Below, piece by piece: positions 32,855 to 43,700 of a stretch of DNA of 64,000 nt. The notes under the pieces are model-generated. The model did not search any database and was not told the DNA's origin. It saw nothing but the letters and a program-made list of their open reading frames with translations. Location of the stretch: the NCBI GenBank assembly GCA_973895155.1, contig OZ316893.1, forward strand, positions 18,104,001 to 18,168,000. Direction: 5' to 3'. The first letter of the stretch is position 1. Every line of letters begins with the position of its first letter. The translations under genes were made by a program, and so were the position numbers. Origin of the DNA: Marsupella aquatica (taxonomy: Eukaryota > Marchantiophyta).

Positions 32855-35800
32855 TGTGGTGCGTCCCATGGCTCCCTAAACCCAAGAAACCCCCTAGCTC
32901 AAGCCGATTCCCGCAGGTTTCGTGCTTGGCGAGGCCGTTTCCGCGGCTTAGCGGCATGGGACGCTGCTAACCTTCTACTACTACTATTAACATTTTACAC
33001 ACATATACTGGACAGATCCTTCATCGGGTCATGAGATACGTAGCCGGCCTAATATAGGCCTTCCCCTGTCTTCCCTTGTCTTCCTGTTAGGTATGTTTGG
33101 ATTCCGCCGCCGGAATGATCCCCAATAGGCTTGGTTAAGCCGCTAAGACCTCTCTCAGCTCGACACATCCAACTCTCACTCCCCTGCTTACTTTCCTTCC
33201 TTCTGTTGATGTGGGCACTCTTCACACAAGTTAATGCGACACACAAATAGCAAAATGACTCATTCTGACTGAGTCATACCATGCACTTGCCATACAAACA
33301 GTACATCTCATACACAAGTTCTGCGAACTAAGCCGTGAGGCCAACTCTATTCAGCTCTTAGGCATGAGGAAACATGAATATACACAAGGGTCACTGTATG
33401 ACTAACCGAGAGCTTCTCGTACTACTTGATCCCAGCCCGGCTGGTGCAAACTAAAAACTTGCTAAAGAAGAGGCCCTGAGCTCCCCGCTGCCCAGGTACT
33501 TATCCTGGTAGTGGATCCGCCATTCTTTGCATCGTAAGCCTAATCTACCTGACAGTAATCTACTTGCCCGAATCTACCTATGTACAGCAAGGCAGGAGCA
33601 CAAGTGTTGCTCCTACCAGTGGGACCGCAATCCCACTAAGCTAAGTGTCAGGGCCGCTCCTGGTTCTGATCCTAATCCTAAACGTGGAGATCCGCGCCCG
33701 CCCTGCCCACTCACGCCTCCTCCCTCCACGTCCGCCCTCCCTAAAAGGAACGGCGCCCTTGCACCGTCACGACACCGGTGGTGGATCCTCAATGGACGCC
33801 CCCAACACTTCCTCCTCAGCCACTGCCGTTGGCCCGCCTACTGACAGATTACCTGCCCTTGACCGAGTCAACTCTCCATCGGCCTGACTGGGTCCACCTT
33901 CGGCTTCAGCCTCGACACCGGCCTCGGCAATACCCACGGCTTCGGCCTCAGCCACTCCCACGGCTTCGGCTTCAGCCACTCCCTCGGCTTCGGCCTCAGC
34001 CACCCCCACGGCTTCGGCCTCCCCTTCCCCTAGGGTAGTTGGATCCTTAGCCGTGACCCTGTCTGGGGTCGGTGCTGGGTCTACCTCCTTGATCACCACG
34101 GCCTGTGAAGTCGTATTACTCCTTGACCCTGGAGGTTTCCGCTTCTTCTTTGTTGGTGGCTCGGCAGCTGGTCCCTTCCCCTTCCCACTTACTTCCGGCA
34201 CTGGTGCAGTTGACGCGGCTTGTCCTTCGGCAATTACCACCCCTGGTAACTGGTTTGTCCCAACGGGAGATGGACCTGCTGCAGCTAAGCATTTAAATAC
34301 TGCGGTTTGTTTCTTCAGCCGCTCAGTTTGGTTGTCGGCCCGCCGCTGTAGGTTCTCCATCTTCCTCGTGATTTCCTCCAACTCCTCTTGGGTTTCATCC
34401 AGGTCCTTACGTGCCCCCTCCAGCTCGTTTTTGGCCTCCTCCTGCTCCCTGTGGGCTTCCTCCAATTCCTTCTTCAAGGTAGCCCTCTCCTCCTGGGTTG
34501 CTCTTAGCTCCTTGTCGAGCTCTGCAATGATGACAGACTCCATCTGGTTCATCTTGGCGTAAGTCTGTTCGAGCATCTCGTCCTTCTCCCTTAGGTCGGC
34601 CTTGAAGCTGGCCGTCAGGGACGCAAGCTCCTGCTGCAGCGCCATAATCCCTTGATAGGATTTCCCTAACTCGACCTCCTTCTGCTCAAGGGCTCCGCGG
34701 ATTTTCTCGAGCTCCCCTTTCAACGCCCATTCCTTTCTTTGGGTCTCCGCCATGGCCCGGCTGTTGGCTGTTATGTGGGCCTCCTCTGTATTCTTCAGCT
34801 CTTGCTTCCACTTTTCCCTCTCTTTGATCGTGTCGGCCAACTCTTCCTGCGTCTGAGTCAGTTTATCCTTGATATTCTGATTATCAGCCTGCGCGGCGTC
34901 CAACTGCCCCTGCATGATGTTCAGCTCATGTCGTTTAATCCGCAGTTCATCTTGGGCTTTCTTGGCCGCCCTTAGATCTTCAATCTCGGCTCCCATCCTC
35001 CTAAGCCGCCGAATGACCTCGTCCTTCTTGCTTCTCTCTAAAGCCACCGCTTCTTCTAATTGGTGCTTCTCCAACTGCTCCCTATGGAAAAAGGGTCCTA
35101 CCTCCAACTCCTCTCCAAAGATGCCGAGCGCAAGTTCCCCACACATCTCACCATACTCCATGGCTCTATTCTTAGCGTAGGTGGAGTAAGTAGAAGTGAT
35201 CGGCATCGCCCATCGTGGCCTCTGCTCCCAAGCCGTCCTGCGGATCTCTTCAATCGTGGCTAGAGGTTTGCTTCCTTTTTCGGCTAGCCGCCTGATGTCC
35301 TCCGGCCAATCTCCTCCTGGTAAATCCTTTTCCTTAGCCAGGGCGGCCTCTTCCTCCTGCTTGATTCGCTCCTGAAATTCCTGCACCATCTGTTTTATGC
35401 CGTCGAAGCTCGGGGGAGCAACATCTGGTGGGGGAGACTCAGGGCTACTCTGCTGGTTGGGGTCCCCTCGCACTACCCTTGGAAGTGTGGGGACAAACCG
35501 ACCACAGGTCCTTACTCCTGGAACGTGATGGTCCGACCCATAGCCGGAATTATCATGGCTGCAGTCCTCCACTGCCTCCTCTACCTCTTGGACGTCCGGC
35601 TTCTCCCTCTCCTCTTCGTCGGTAGGAGCTTCAGGCAATTCTGCCTCAGATTCGGAGCTTGAGGTTCCCACGTACATTCGAACACCTGGCTTGGATTCCG
35701 GCCTGATTCTCTCCTTGTCTCCAGCAAAGGGGTTTTCTCTTGTGAGCCGGTGTAGGCCTACCTCTGTAGTAGTGTCCTGCATTGTTGCCGTTGCCGTTGT

Positions 35801-37529
35801 TGTTGCCGATGCCGATTTCTTTTCTTTCTCCAGTAGTTTCAGCAGACTCTGCATGCCTGGTTGCTGCATCGGCAAGTCTTCCTTCCTGGGCCTAAACACC
35901 TGCTCGATCGTAGGACTAACAGGTGGTTGAGGCTTCTCAGCCAACGGCCTCGGCGTTGGAGCTTCCTCGGGTGCCCTTACCTGCAGGGGAAGTACCGGGG
36001 CAAAAGTCTGACTTCTGGCATACCGGCACAACAGCGGCATGTGATAGCCAAGCCGCGACACGCTCCCCATGCCGATTACCTGCTGCTCCTCCTTTAAGAT
36101 CTTCTTCAATTGGTTGAGGAGGTACCCGTTGTAGTCCCGGCTTGGGTCTGGCCTTTCTGCCAGATAGACCTGTGCCTTGCCGATCTCTGCCCTCGGTAAG
36201 TTACAATGCATGGTCACCCGCAAGAAGTCGATCATCTCTCCTATGTGCGGGTTGGTGCAGGTGTTCCGGAAGAAGCCATTCTTCGTTGATGGCCCGGGGA
36301 ACGACCGGAACTCCTTGTCAGGCAAGGTCTTCCTGGTATCAACTTTGGTCTTATTGCCTATCGGCAGGCCAAACACTTCGGCAATTACCTTGGGAGTAAG
36401 ATAGAAATCCTTCCCATATATCCTCGTGCAATTGGTCTCGGGTTCCCATGACCCCACGAATTCTAATAGGTCTGACTCCGGTACCTCCGGCTTCAGCCAT
36501 GGTAATCTTACAAAGGCCTCCAAGCCGGATCCGGCCATGAAGCCTTGGTACTTCTTGGTCTGCATGGCCGTAAAGCATGCATCCTCCTCCTGTGCAAAAT
36601 GTAGTTGCACCTCCACCGGTAGGGTTGCCGCCCAGCCCTTCCAGGTGTCATCCCTGGTTGGAATGGCCTTGATGGGATCGACCTCCTCCTCTTCGGCTTC
36701 TCCCTGCCTCCTGCTCTGCTGCTCGGCTGGCTTCTTTGGTACCGCCGACCTCGTTCTTTTTGCCGGGGTGGCTTCATCGTTGACGGCTCCCTTCCTCTTC
36801 ATCTCTGCTGCCGTGGAGGTTTCTCCTAGCACCGTTGCCTGGGTCCACCTTTCCGTGCTACCCTTTAATTCCCAGTGTATGTCGTTGCAGTTCTTGATGG
36901 CCTCTCGGATGCCGACGACGCTGTCTTTGCAAAACAGAAGATCGTCGAGTTGATTGGAAGTAGGCGTCCACAGGAACTCATCCTTGATGAGTTCGCCTCC
37001 TAAGAAAGCCGTCTTCTGCAGCTCCCACAATCGAGCGAGCTCCTGCCGTTCTCGAGCTGCCCTTTCTGACTCCTCGTCCTCGTAAGTCTTGATGTACTCA
37101 GTTGCCCGTTCGAACAGGCATCCCCAGAAATGTGCCGCTTGATTGACGTTGCTCATACCCTCCTTAGGTTGATCGTCGGTATCTACTCTCTCCCCGAGTG
37201 CTTGCCTAAGCAGCTGACAGTAGTTGGCCTCCCGTAGTCGTCTGCCTAGTTCGTGCTCGCAAATGAGCCACCATCTCCTGCAAGCGCTCCTTACCCCTCT
37301 CCTCTGCCGGTCTTTCTTCCCGTTGATCCTTCCTAGCCGCCGACGCTTAACGCGCCCTAACCCTAATCGGGTTTTCACCCTTAGCCTTACCTCCGGCCTC
37401 TGCCCGGGTTCCATGGTTGCCCCTAATTGTTTATATTTTCCTTGTTTTGTCACTATACTAAGGTGTTCCTAGGGTGCCTTCCTGCTTTACCCACTTAACC
37501 GGCCGAGTGATTCCTGTCTAGGCATCACA
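32855..37529 (-). repeat. 5' LTR of the family-1 element
   Basis: 4,675 bp with TGTGATGCC...CGCACCACA ends on -. It carries the intact LTR-encoded frame. An ATATAAAC box lies at about 37430-37437, within the first 100 bp of the LTR on - and just upstream of that frame. Confidence 0.9.
33767..37414 (-). CDS. LTR-encoded protein of family 1 (about 1,215 aa), intact copy in the 5' LTR
   Basis: The start is the ATG of MEPGQRP (ACCATGG context, conserved in the diverged copy at 38308). Layout: a very basic N-terminus (RVKRRRLGRINGKKDRQRRG); a helical region with EHELGRRLREANY; a linker with AKRTRS (possible nuclear signal); a block at about 285-470 with GLEAFVRLPWLKPE, FVGSWEPETNCTRIYG, YLTPKVIAEVFGLPIG, NGFFRNT and NLPRAEIGKAQVYLAE, resembling plant mobile domains; a P/S-rich middle; a long coiled coil at about 780-1070 (KDKLTQTQEELADTIKERE and on); and an acidic (A/V/G)EAE repeat tail. 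It lies wholly inside the LTR, on the gag-pol strand. Function unknown; a structural or nuclear accessory role is inference. Confidence 0.8.
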   Translation of the reverse strand: MEPGQRPEVRLRVKTRLGLGRVKRRRLGRINGKKDRQRRGVRSACRRWWLICEHELGRRLREANYCQLLRQALGERVDTDDQPKEGMSNVNQAAHFWGCLFERATEYIKTYEDEESERAARERQELARLWELQKTAFLGGELIKDEFLWTPTSNQLDDLLFCKDSVVGIREAIKNCNDIHWELKGSTERWTQATVLGETSTAAEMKRKGAVNDEATPAKRTRSAVPKKPAEQQSRRQGEAEEEEVDPIKAIPTRDDTWKGWAATLPVEVQLHFAQEEDACFTAMQTKKYQGFMAGSGLEAFVRLPWLKPEVPESDLLEFVGSWEPETNCTRIYGKDFYLTPKVIAEVFGLPIGNKTKVDTRKTLPDKEFRSFPGPSTKNGFFRNTCTNPHIGEMIDFLRVTMHCNLPRAEIGKAQVYLAERPDPSRDYNGYLLNQLKKILKEEQQVIGMGSVSRLGYHMPLLCRYARSQTFAPVLPLQVRAPEEAPTPRPLAEKPQPPVSPTIEQVFRPRKEDLPMQQPGMQSLLKLLEKEKKSASATTTATATMQDTTTEVGLHRLTRENPFAGDKERIRPESKPGVRMYVGTSSSESEAELPEAPTDEEEREKPDVQEVEEAVEDCSHDNSGYGSDHHVPGVRTCGRFVPTLPRVVRGDPNQQSSPESPPPDVAPPSFDGIKQMVQEFQERIKQEEEAALAKEKDLPGGDWPEDIRRLAEKGSKPLATIEEIRRTAWEQRPRWAMPITSTYSTYAKNRAMEYGEMCGELALGIFGEELEVGPFFHREQLEKHQLEEAVALERSKKDEVIRRLRRMGAEIEDLRAAKKAQDELRIKRHELNIMQGQLDAAQADNQNIKDKLTQTQEELADTIKEREKWKQELKNTEEAHITANSRAMAETQRKEWALKGELEKIRGALEQKEVELGKSYQGIMALQQELASLTASFKADLREKDEMLEQTYAKMNQMESVIIAELDKELRATQEERATLKKELEEAHREQEEAKNELEGARKDLDETQEELEEITRKMENLQRRADNQTERLKKQTAVFKCLAAAGPSPVGTNQLPGVVIAEGQAASTAPVPEVSGKGKGPAAEPPTKKKRKPPGSRSNTTSQAVVIKEVDPAPTPDRVTAKDPTTLGEGEAEAVGVAEAEAEGVAEAEAVGVAEAEAVGIAEAGVEAEAEGGPSQADGELTRSRAGNLSVGGPTAVAEEEVLGASIEDPPPVS

Positions 37530-37534
37530 CTTTT

Positions 37535-38192
37535 ACATTGTCAGAGACAGTTTAGACTACCTCTATGAACCCGGTTTGGACAAACCCTAGCGTGGGTAAG
37601 TTGGGAAAATCAGGTAGTGATGCAATAGAGATGATAGGTACCCTACTGGGGGCGGCTACTGCCATAGTAAGCACCCCATTATTTTCAGCGATAGACATGC
37701 TGAACTTGGGAGTTGGTCCTGTAGAAGTGTTCAGATTGGCAGCTACACTCTATGAGGACACTCCAATGATTGCTTCCCATGCAGAAGCAGCTTGTAGTGT
37801 TGAAGCAATGAAGACCATGCCACCTACTGCTACTAGTGAGACATGGCATGCAGCAGCAGCAAGGTTGGTGGATTTACCAGCATGCAGTCCTGCATTTGAG
37901 AGGACTAGGTTTAAACCTAGTGTTGTGTCATTGGATAATCAGAGTGGTATCTTCCAATTAGTTGGGCCTTCTTGGGTAGTATACCAGCCAGAGAGAGTGT
38001 TACTGGATACTGGTGCTCAGCCCTTGATGTTGGGTAAGTCTGCCATACGTGGATTGGGATTGCGTCCAGAGGATTTGGAGAATTGTCCCTTTCCCATTCA
38101 GACTTCATTGGGGGGACCTACACCTACACAGCACATTACTAGGAGACCTCTTGATTTGAGGATTCAGGAAGGTCATACCACAGATAGCTCAC
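37535..38192 (+). pseudogene. Element A protease region
   Basis: The reading continues the gag frame across the nested element, with a TAG just before MNPVWTNPSVG. The catalytic block is RVLLDTGAQPLMLG, a classic DTGA retropepsin site, followed by SAIRGLGLRPEDL. Upstream residues (GTLLGAATAIV, AAARLVDLPAC) are unassigned. At 38192 the frame meets the older family-1 solo LTR and resumes at 47623 (IQAQAILTKVE, LVGCTVLYPRGFILDFW). Only the first half of the protease fold lies before the break. Confidence 0.75.
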
Positions 38193-40719
38193 TGTGATGC
38201 CTAACCAGGAATCACTAGGCCGGTTAAGTGGGAAAATGGAAGTGTACCCTAGAAACACCTTAGTATAGTTACAAGAATGAGGAAAATATAAACAATTAAG
38301 GGTGACTATGGAACCCGGGCCGAGGCCGGAAGTAAGGACGCTGGGGGAGAGAATACGATTAGGGTTAGGGCGCACTAAGTGTCGGCGGCTAGGGGTAACC
38401 AATGGTAGGAAAGACCAGAGGAGGAGAGGGGTAAGGACAGCTCGCAAGGAATGGTGGCTCATTTGCAAGCACGAACTAGGCAGACGACTACAAGAGGCCA
38501 ACTACTGTCAGCTGCTTAGACAAACACTCTGGGCGGGAGCAGATACCAACGAACGACTCAAGGAGGGTATGAGCAACGTCAATCAAGCGACACATTTTTG
38601 GGGATGCCTGTTCGAACGGGCAACTGAGTACATTGGGACTTACGAGGATGAAGAATCAGAGAGAGCAGCTCGAGAACGGCAGGAGCTAGCTCAACTATGG
38701 GAGCTGCAGAAATCTGCCTTCTTAGGAGGAGAATTCATCAAGGCCAAGTTCTTGTGGACTCCTATTGCCAATCAGCTTGACGACCTTCTGTTTTGCAAAA
38801 ACAGGATCCTCGGCATTCGGAAAGCCATCAACCGCTACAACGACATACACTGGGAGTTGAAGGGTAGCACGGAGGGGTGGACAAAGGCAACCGTGCTAGG
38901 AGAAACATTCACGGCAGCCGAGATGAAGAGGAAAGGAAACAACAACGAAGAGGCCACCCCGGCAAAAAGAACGAGGTCGACGGCACCAAGGAAGCTAGTA
39001 GAGTAGGGAAGCAGGAGGTAGGCGGAAGCCGAAGAGGAGGAGGTTGATCCCATCAATGCCATTCCAACAAAGGATGACACCTGGAAAGGCTGGGCGGCGA
39101 CCCTACCAGAAGAGGTGCAACTGCATTTTGCACGGGAGGAGGATGCATGCTTTACGGCCATGCAGACCAAGAAGTACCAAGGCTTCATGGCCGGATCCGA
39201 CTTGGAAGCCTTCGTAAAATTACCATGGCTGAAGCCGGAGATGTCGGATTCAGACTTATTAGAATTTGTGGGATCATGGGAGCCCGAGACCAATTCCACA
39301 AGGGTGTATGGGAAGGATTTCTATTTCACTCCCCGGGTGATTGCCGAAGTGTTTGGCTTGCCAATGGGCAATAAGACCAAGGTAGAGACCAAGAAGACCT
39401 TGCCAGACAAGGAGTTCCGGTTGTTTCCAGGGCCATTAACGAAGAATGGCTTCTTCCGGAACACCTGCACCAACCCGCACATCGGAGAGATGATCGATTT
39501 CTTGCGGGTGACCATGCATTGCAACTTGCCAAGGGCAAAGATCGGCAAGGCACAAGTCTACCTGGCAGAGAGGCCAGACCCAAGCCGGGACTACAATGGG
39601 TACCTCCTCAACCAACTGAAGAAGATCTTGAAGGAGGAACAACTGGTGATCGGCATGGGAAGTGTGTCCCGGCTTGGTTATCACATGCCGCTGTTGTGCC
39701 GGTATGCCCGAAGCCAGATATTTGCCCCGGTACTGCCCCTGTAGGCAAGGGCACTAGAGGAAGTTCCGGAACCGAGGCCGGCAATAGAGAAATCGACCCA
39801 GCCTGACAGTCCTACAATTGAGCAGGTGTTTAGGCCGAGGAAGGAGGACTTGCCGATGCAGCAACCAGGCATGCTGAAATTGCTGGAGAAGGAAAGAAGA
39901 ACGGCAACGGCAATGGGGCTAGCATAGAATACTGCTTCCAAAGTCGGCCTTAGCCAACTTACCAGGGAAAACCCCTTTACCGGGGCCAAGGAGAGAAGGA
40001 GGTCGGAACACAAGCCAGGAGTCCGAATGTATGTAGGAGCTTCAAGTCCCGAAGCCGAGGAGAAGTAGCCCGAGGCCCCTGGTCACGACAGGGAGAAGAT
40101 GAGATCAACGTGGAAGTCGGAGGATCCAGAACCCGTGATCTGTGGGGTTGTGTTCACGGCAGGACCAGGAGAACAGAGGGGGAAGCCGGGAGTCCAAGCA
40201 GTGGAGGAGGTGGTGGAGGACTACAACAATGGTAACTCCGGCTATGGGTCGGATCATCATGTTCCAGGAATAAGGACTTGTGGCAGGTTCATCCCCACTC
40301 TTCCAAGAGTAATTCGAGGGGACCCCACCCAACAGAGCAGCCCCGAGTCCCCCCCACCAGATGTCGCTCCCCCGAGTTTTGACGGCATAAGACAGACGGC
40401 ACAGGAGTTTCAAGAGCGACTCAGAGAGGAAGAGAAGGCAGCCCTGGCTAGGGAGAAAGATTTACCAAGAGGAGACTGGCCGGAGGACATCAGGCGGCTT
40501 GCCAAAAAAAGAAGCAACCCTCTTGCCACCATAGAAGAAATCCGCAAGGCGGCTTGGGAACAGAGGCCGAGGTGGTTGATGCCGATGACTTCTTCTTACT
40601 CCACCTATGCTAAAGATAGAGCCATGGAGTACGGGGAGATGTGTGGGGAACTTGCGCTCAGCATCTTTGGGGAGGAGTTGGAGCAGGGACCCTTTTTCCA
40701 AAGGGAGATATTGGAGAAG

Positions 40720-43700
40720 TGTGGTGCGTCCCATGGCTCCCTAAACCCAAGAAACCCCCCAGCTCAAGCCGATTCCCGCAGGTTTCGTGCTTGGCGAGGC
40801 CGTTTCCGCGGCTTAGCGGCATGGGACGCTGCTAACCTTCTACTACTACTATTAACATTTTACACACATATACTGGACAGATCCTTCATCGGGTCATGAG
40901 ATACGTAGCCGGCCTAATATAGGCCTTCCCCTGTCTTCCCTTGTCTTCCTGTTAGGTATGTTTGGATTCCGCCGCCGGAATGATCCCCAATAGGCTTGGT
41001 TAAGCCGCTAAGACCTCTCTCAGCTCGACACATCCAACTCTCACTCCCCTGCTTACTTTCCTTCCTTCTGTTGATGTGGGCACTCTTCACACAAGTTAAT
41101 GCGACACACAAATAGCAAAATGACTCATTCTGACTGAGTCATACCATGCACTTGCCATACAAACAGTACATCTCATACACAAGTTCTGCGAACTAAGCCG
41201 TGAGGCCAACTCTATTCAGCTCTTAGGCATGAGGAAACATGAATATACACAAGGGTCACTGTATGACTAACCGAGAGCTTCTCGTACTACTTGATCCCAG
41301 CCCGGCTGGTGCAAACTAAAAACTTGCTAAAGAAGAGGCCCTGAGCTCCCCGCTGCCCAGGTACTTATCCTGGTAGTGGATTCGCCATTCTTTGCATCGT
41401 AAGCCTAATCTACTTAACAGTAATCTACTTGCCCGAATCTACCTATGTACAGCAAGGCAGGAGCACAAGTGTTGCTCCTACCAGTGGGACCGCAATCCCA
41501 CTAAGCTAAGTGTCAGGGCCGCTCCTGGTTCTGATCCTAATCCTAAACGTGGAGATCCGTGCCCGCCCTGCCCACTCACGCCTCCTCCCTCCACGTCCGC
41601 CCTCCCTAAAAGGAACGGCGCCCTTGCACCGTCACGACACCGGTGGTGGATCCTCAATGGACGCCCCCAACACTTCCTCCTCAGCCACTGCCGTTGGCCC
41701 GCCTACTGACAGATTACCTGCCATTGACCGAGTCAACTCTCCATCGGCCTGACTGGGTCCACCTTCGGCTTCAGCCTCGACACCGGCCTCGGCAATACCC
41801 ACGGCTTCGGCTTCAGCCACCCCCACGGCTTCGGCTTCAGCCACTCCCACGGCTTCGGCTTCAGCCACTCCCACGGCTTCGGCTTCCCCTTCCCCTAGGG
41901 TAGTTGGATCCTTAGCCGTGACCCTGTCTGGGGTTGGTGCTGGGTCTACCTCCTTGATCACCACGGCCTGTGAAGTCGTATTACTCCTTGACCCTGAAGG
42001 TTTCCGCTTCTTCTTCGTTGGTGGCTCGGCAGCTGGTCCCTTCCCCTTCCCACTTACCTCCGGCACTGGTGCAGGTGGCGCGGCTTGTCCTTCGGCAATT
42101 ACCACCCCTGGTAACTGGTTTGTCCCAACAGGAGATGGACCTGCTGCAGCTAAGCATTTAAATACTGCGGCTTGTTTCTTCAGCCGCTCTGTTTGGTTGT
42201 CGGCCCGCCGCTGTAGGTTCTCCATCTTCCTCGTGATTTCCTCCAACTCCTCTTGGGTTTCATCCAGGTCCTTACGTGCCCCCTCCAGCTCGTTTTTGGC
42301 CTCCTCCTGCTCCCTGTGGGCTTCCTCCAATTCCTTCTTCAAGGTAGCCTTCTCCTCCTGGGTTGCTCTTAGCTCCTTGTCGAGCTCTGCAATGATGACA
42401 GACTCCATCTGGTTCATCTTGGCGTAAGTCTGTTCAAGCATCTCGTCCTTCTCCCTTAGGTCGGCCTTGAAGCTGGCCGTCAGGGACGCAAGCTCCTGCT
42501 GCAGCGCCATAATCCCTTGATAGGATTTCCCTAACTCGACCTCCTTCTGCTCAAGGGCTCCGCGGATTTTCTCGAGCTCCCCTTTCAACGCCCATTCCTT
42601 TCTTTGGGTCTCTGCCATGGCCCGGCTGTTGGCTGTTATGTGGGCCTCCTCTGTATTCTTCAGCTCTTGCTTCCACTTTTCCCTTTCTTTGATCGTGTCG
42701 GCCAACTCTTCCTGCGTCTGAGTCAGTTTATCCTTGATATTCTGATTATCAGCCTGCGCGGCGTCCAACTGCCCCTGCATGATGTTCAGCTCATGTCGTT
42801 TAATCCGCAGTTCATCTTGGGCTTTCTTGGCCGCCCTTAGATCTTCAATCTCGGCTTCCATCCTCCTAAGCCGCCGAATGACCTCGTCCTTCTTGCTTCT
42901 CTCTAAAGCCACCGCTTCTTCTAATTGGTGCTTCTCCAACTGCTCCCTATGGAAAAAGGGTCCTACCTCCAACTCCTCTCCAAAGATGCCGAGCGCAAGT
43001 TCCCCACACATCTCACCATACTCCATGGCTCTATTCTTAGCGTAGGTGGAGTAAGTAGAAGTGATCGGCATCGCCCATCGTGGCCTCTGCTCCCAAGCCG
43101 TCCTGCGGATCTCTTCAATCGTGGCTAGAGGTTTGCTTCCTTTTTCGGCTAGCCGCCTGATGTCCTCCGGCCAATCTCCTCCTGGTAAATCCTTTTCCTT
43201 AGCCAGGGCGGCCTCTTCCTCCTGCTTGATTCGCTCCTGAAATTCCTGCACCGTCTGTTTTATGCCGTCGAAGCTCGGGGGAGCAACATCTGGTGGGGGA
43301 GACTCAGGGCTACTCTGCTGGTTGGGGTCCCCTCGCACTACCCTTGGAAGTGTGGGGACAAACCGGCCACAGGTCCTTACTCCTGGAACGTGATGGTCCG
43401 ACCCATAGCCGGAATTATCATGGCTGCAGTCCTCCACTGCCTCCTCTACCTCTTGGACGTCCGGCTTCTCCCTCTCCTCTTCGTTGGTAGGAGCTTCAGG
43501 CAATTCTGCCTCAGATTCGGAGCTTGAGGTTCCCACGTACATTCGAACACCTGGCTTGGATTCCGGCCTGATTCTCTCCTTGTCTCCAGCAAAGGGGTTT
43601 TCTCTTGTGAGCCGGTGTAGGCCTACCTCTGTAGTAGTGTCCTGCATTGTTGCCGTTGCCGTTGTTTTTGCCGATGCCGATCTCTTTTCTTTCTCCAGTA

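Larger units (their letters stand above)
21957..37529 (-). mobile_element. Complete 15.6-kb Ty3/gypsy element, LTR family 1, with 4,675-bp LTRs
   Basis: Two LTRs of exactly 4,675 bp (21957-26631 and 32855-37529) flank a 6.2-kb interior; the TSD CTTTT is perfect at 21952-21956 and 37530-37534. On - the order is 5' LTR, primer-binding region, gag, protease, RT, RNase H and integrase, polypurine tract, 3' LTR. I count about 20 differences between the two LTRs by eye (roughly 0.4%), mostly transitions, so insertion is recent. Each LTR contains a protein frame of about 1,215 codons on the same strand as gag-pol. It sits inside the gag of element A. Confidence 0.9.

Noticed and set aside
37451-37453. 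GTG as start of the LTR protein (1,228-codon reading)
   Set aside because: The upstream 13 codons are not conserved in the diverged copy, while the ATG at 37412-37414 with ACCATGG context is.
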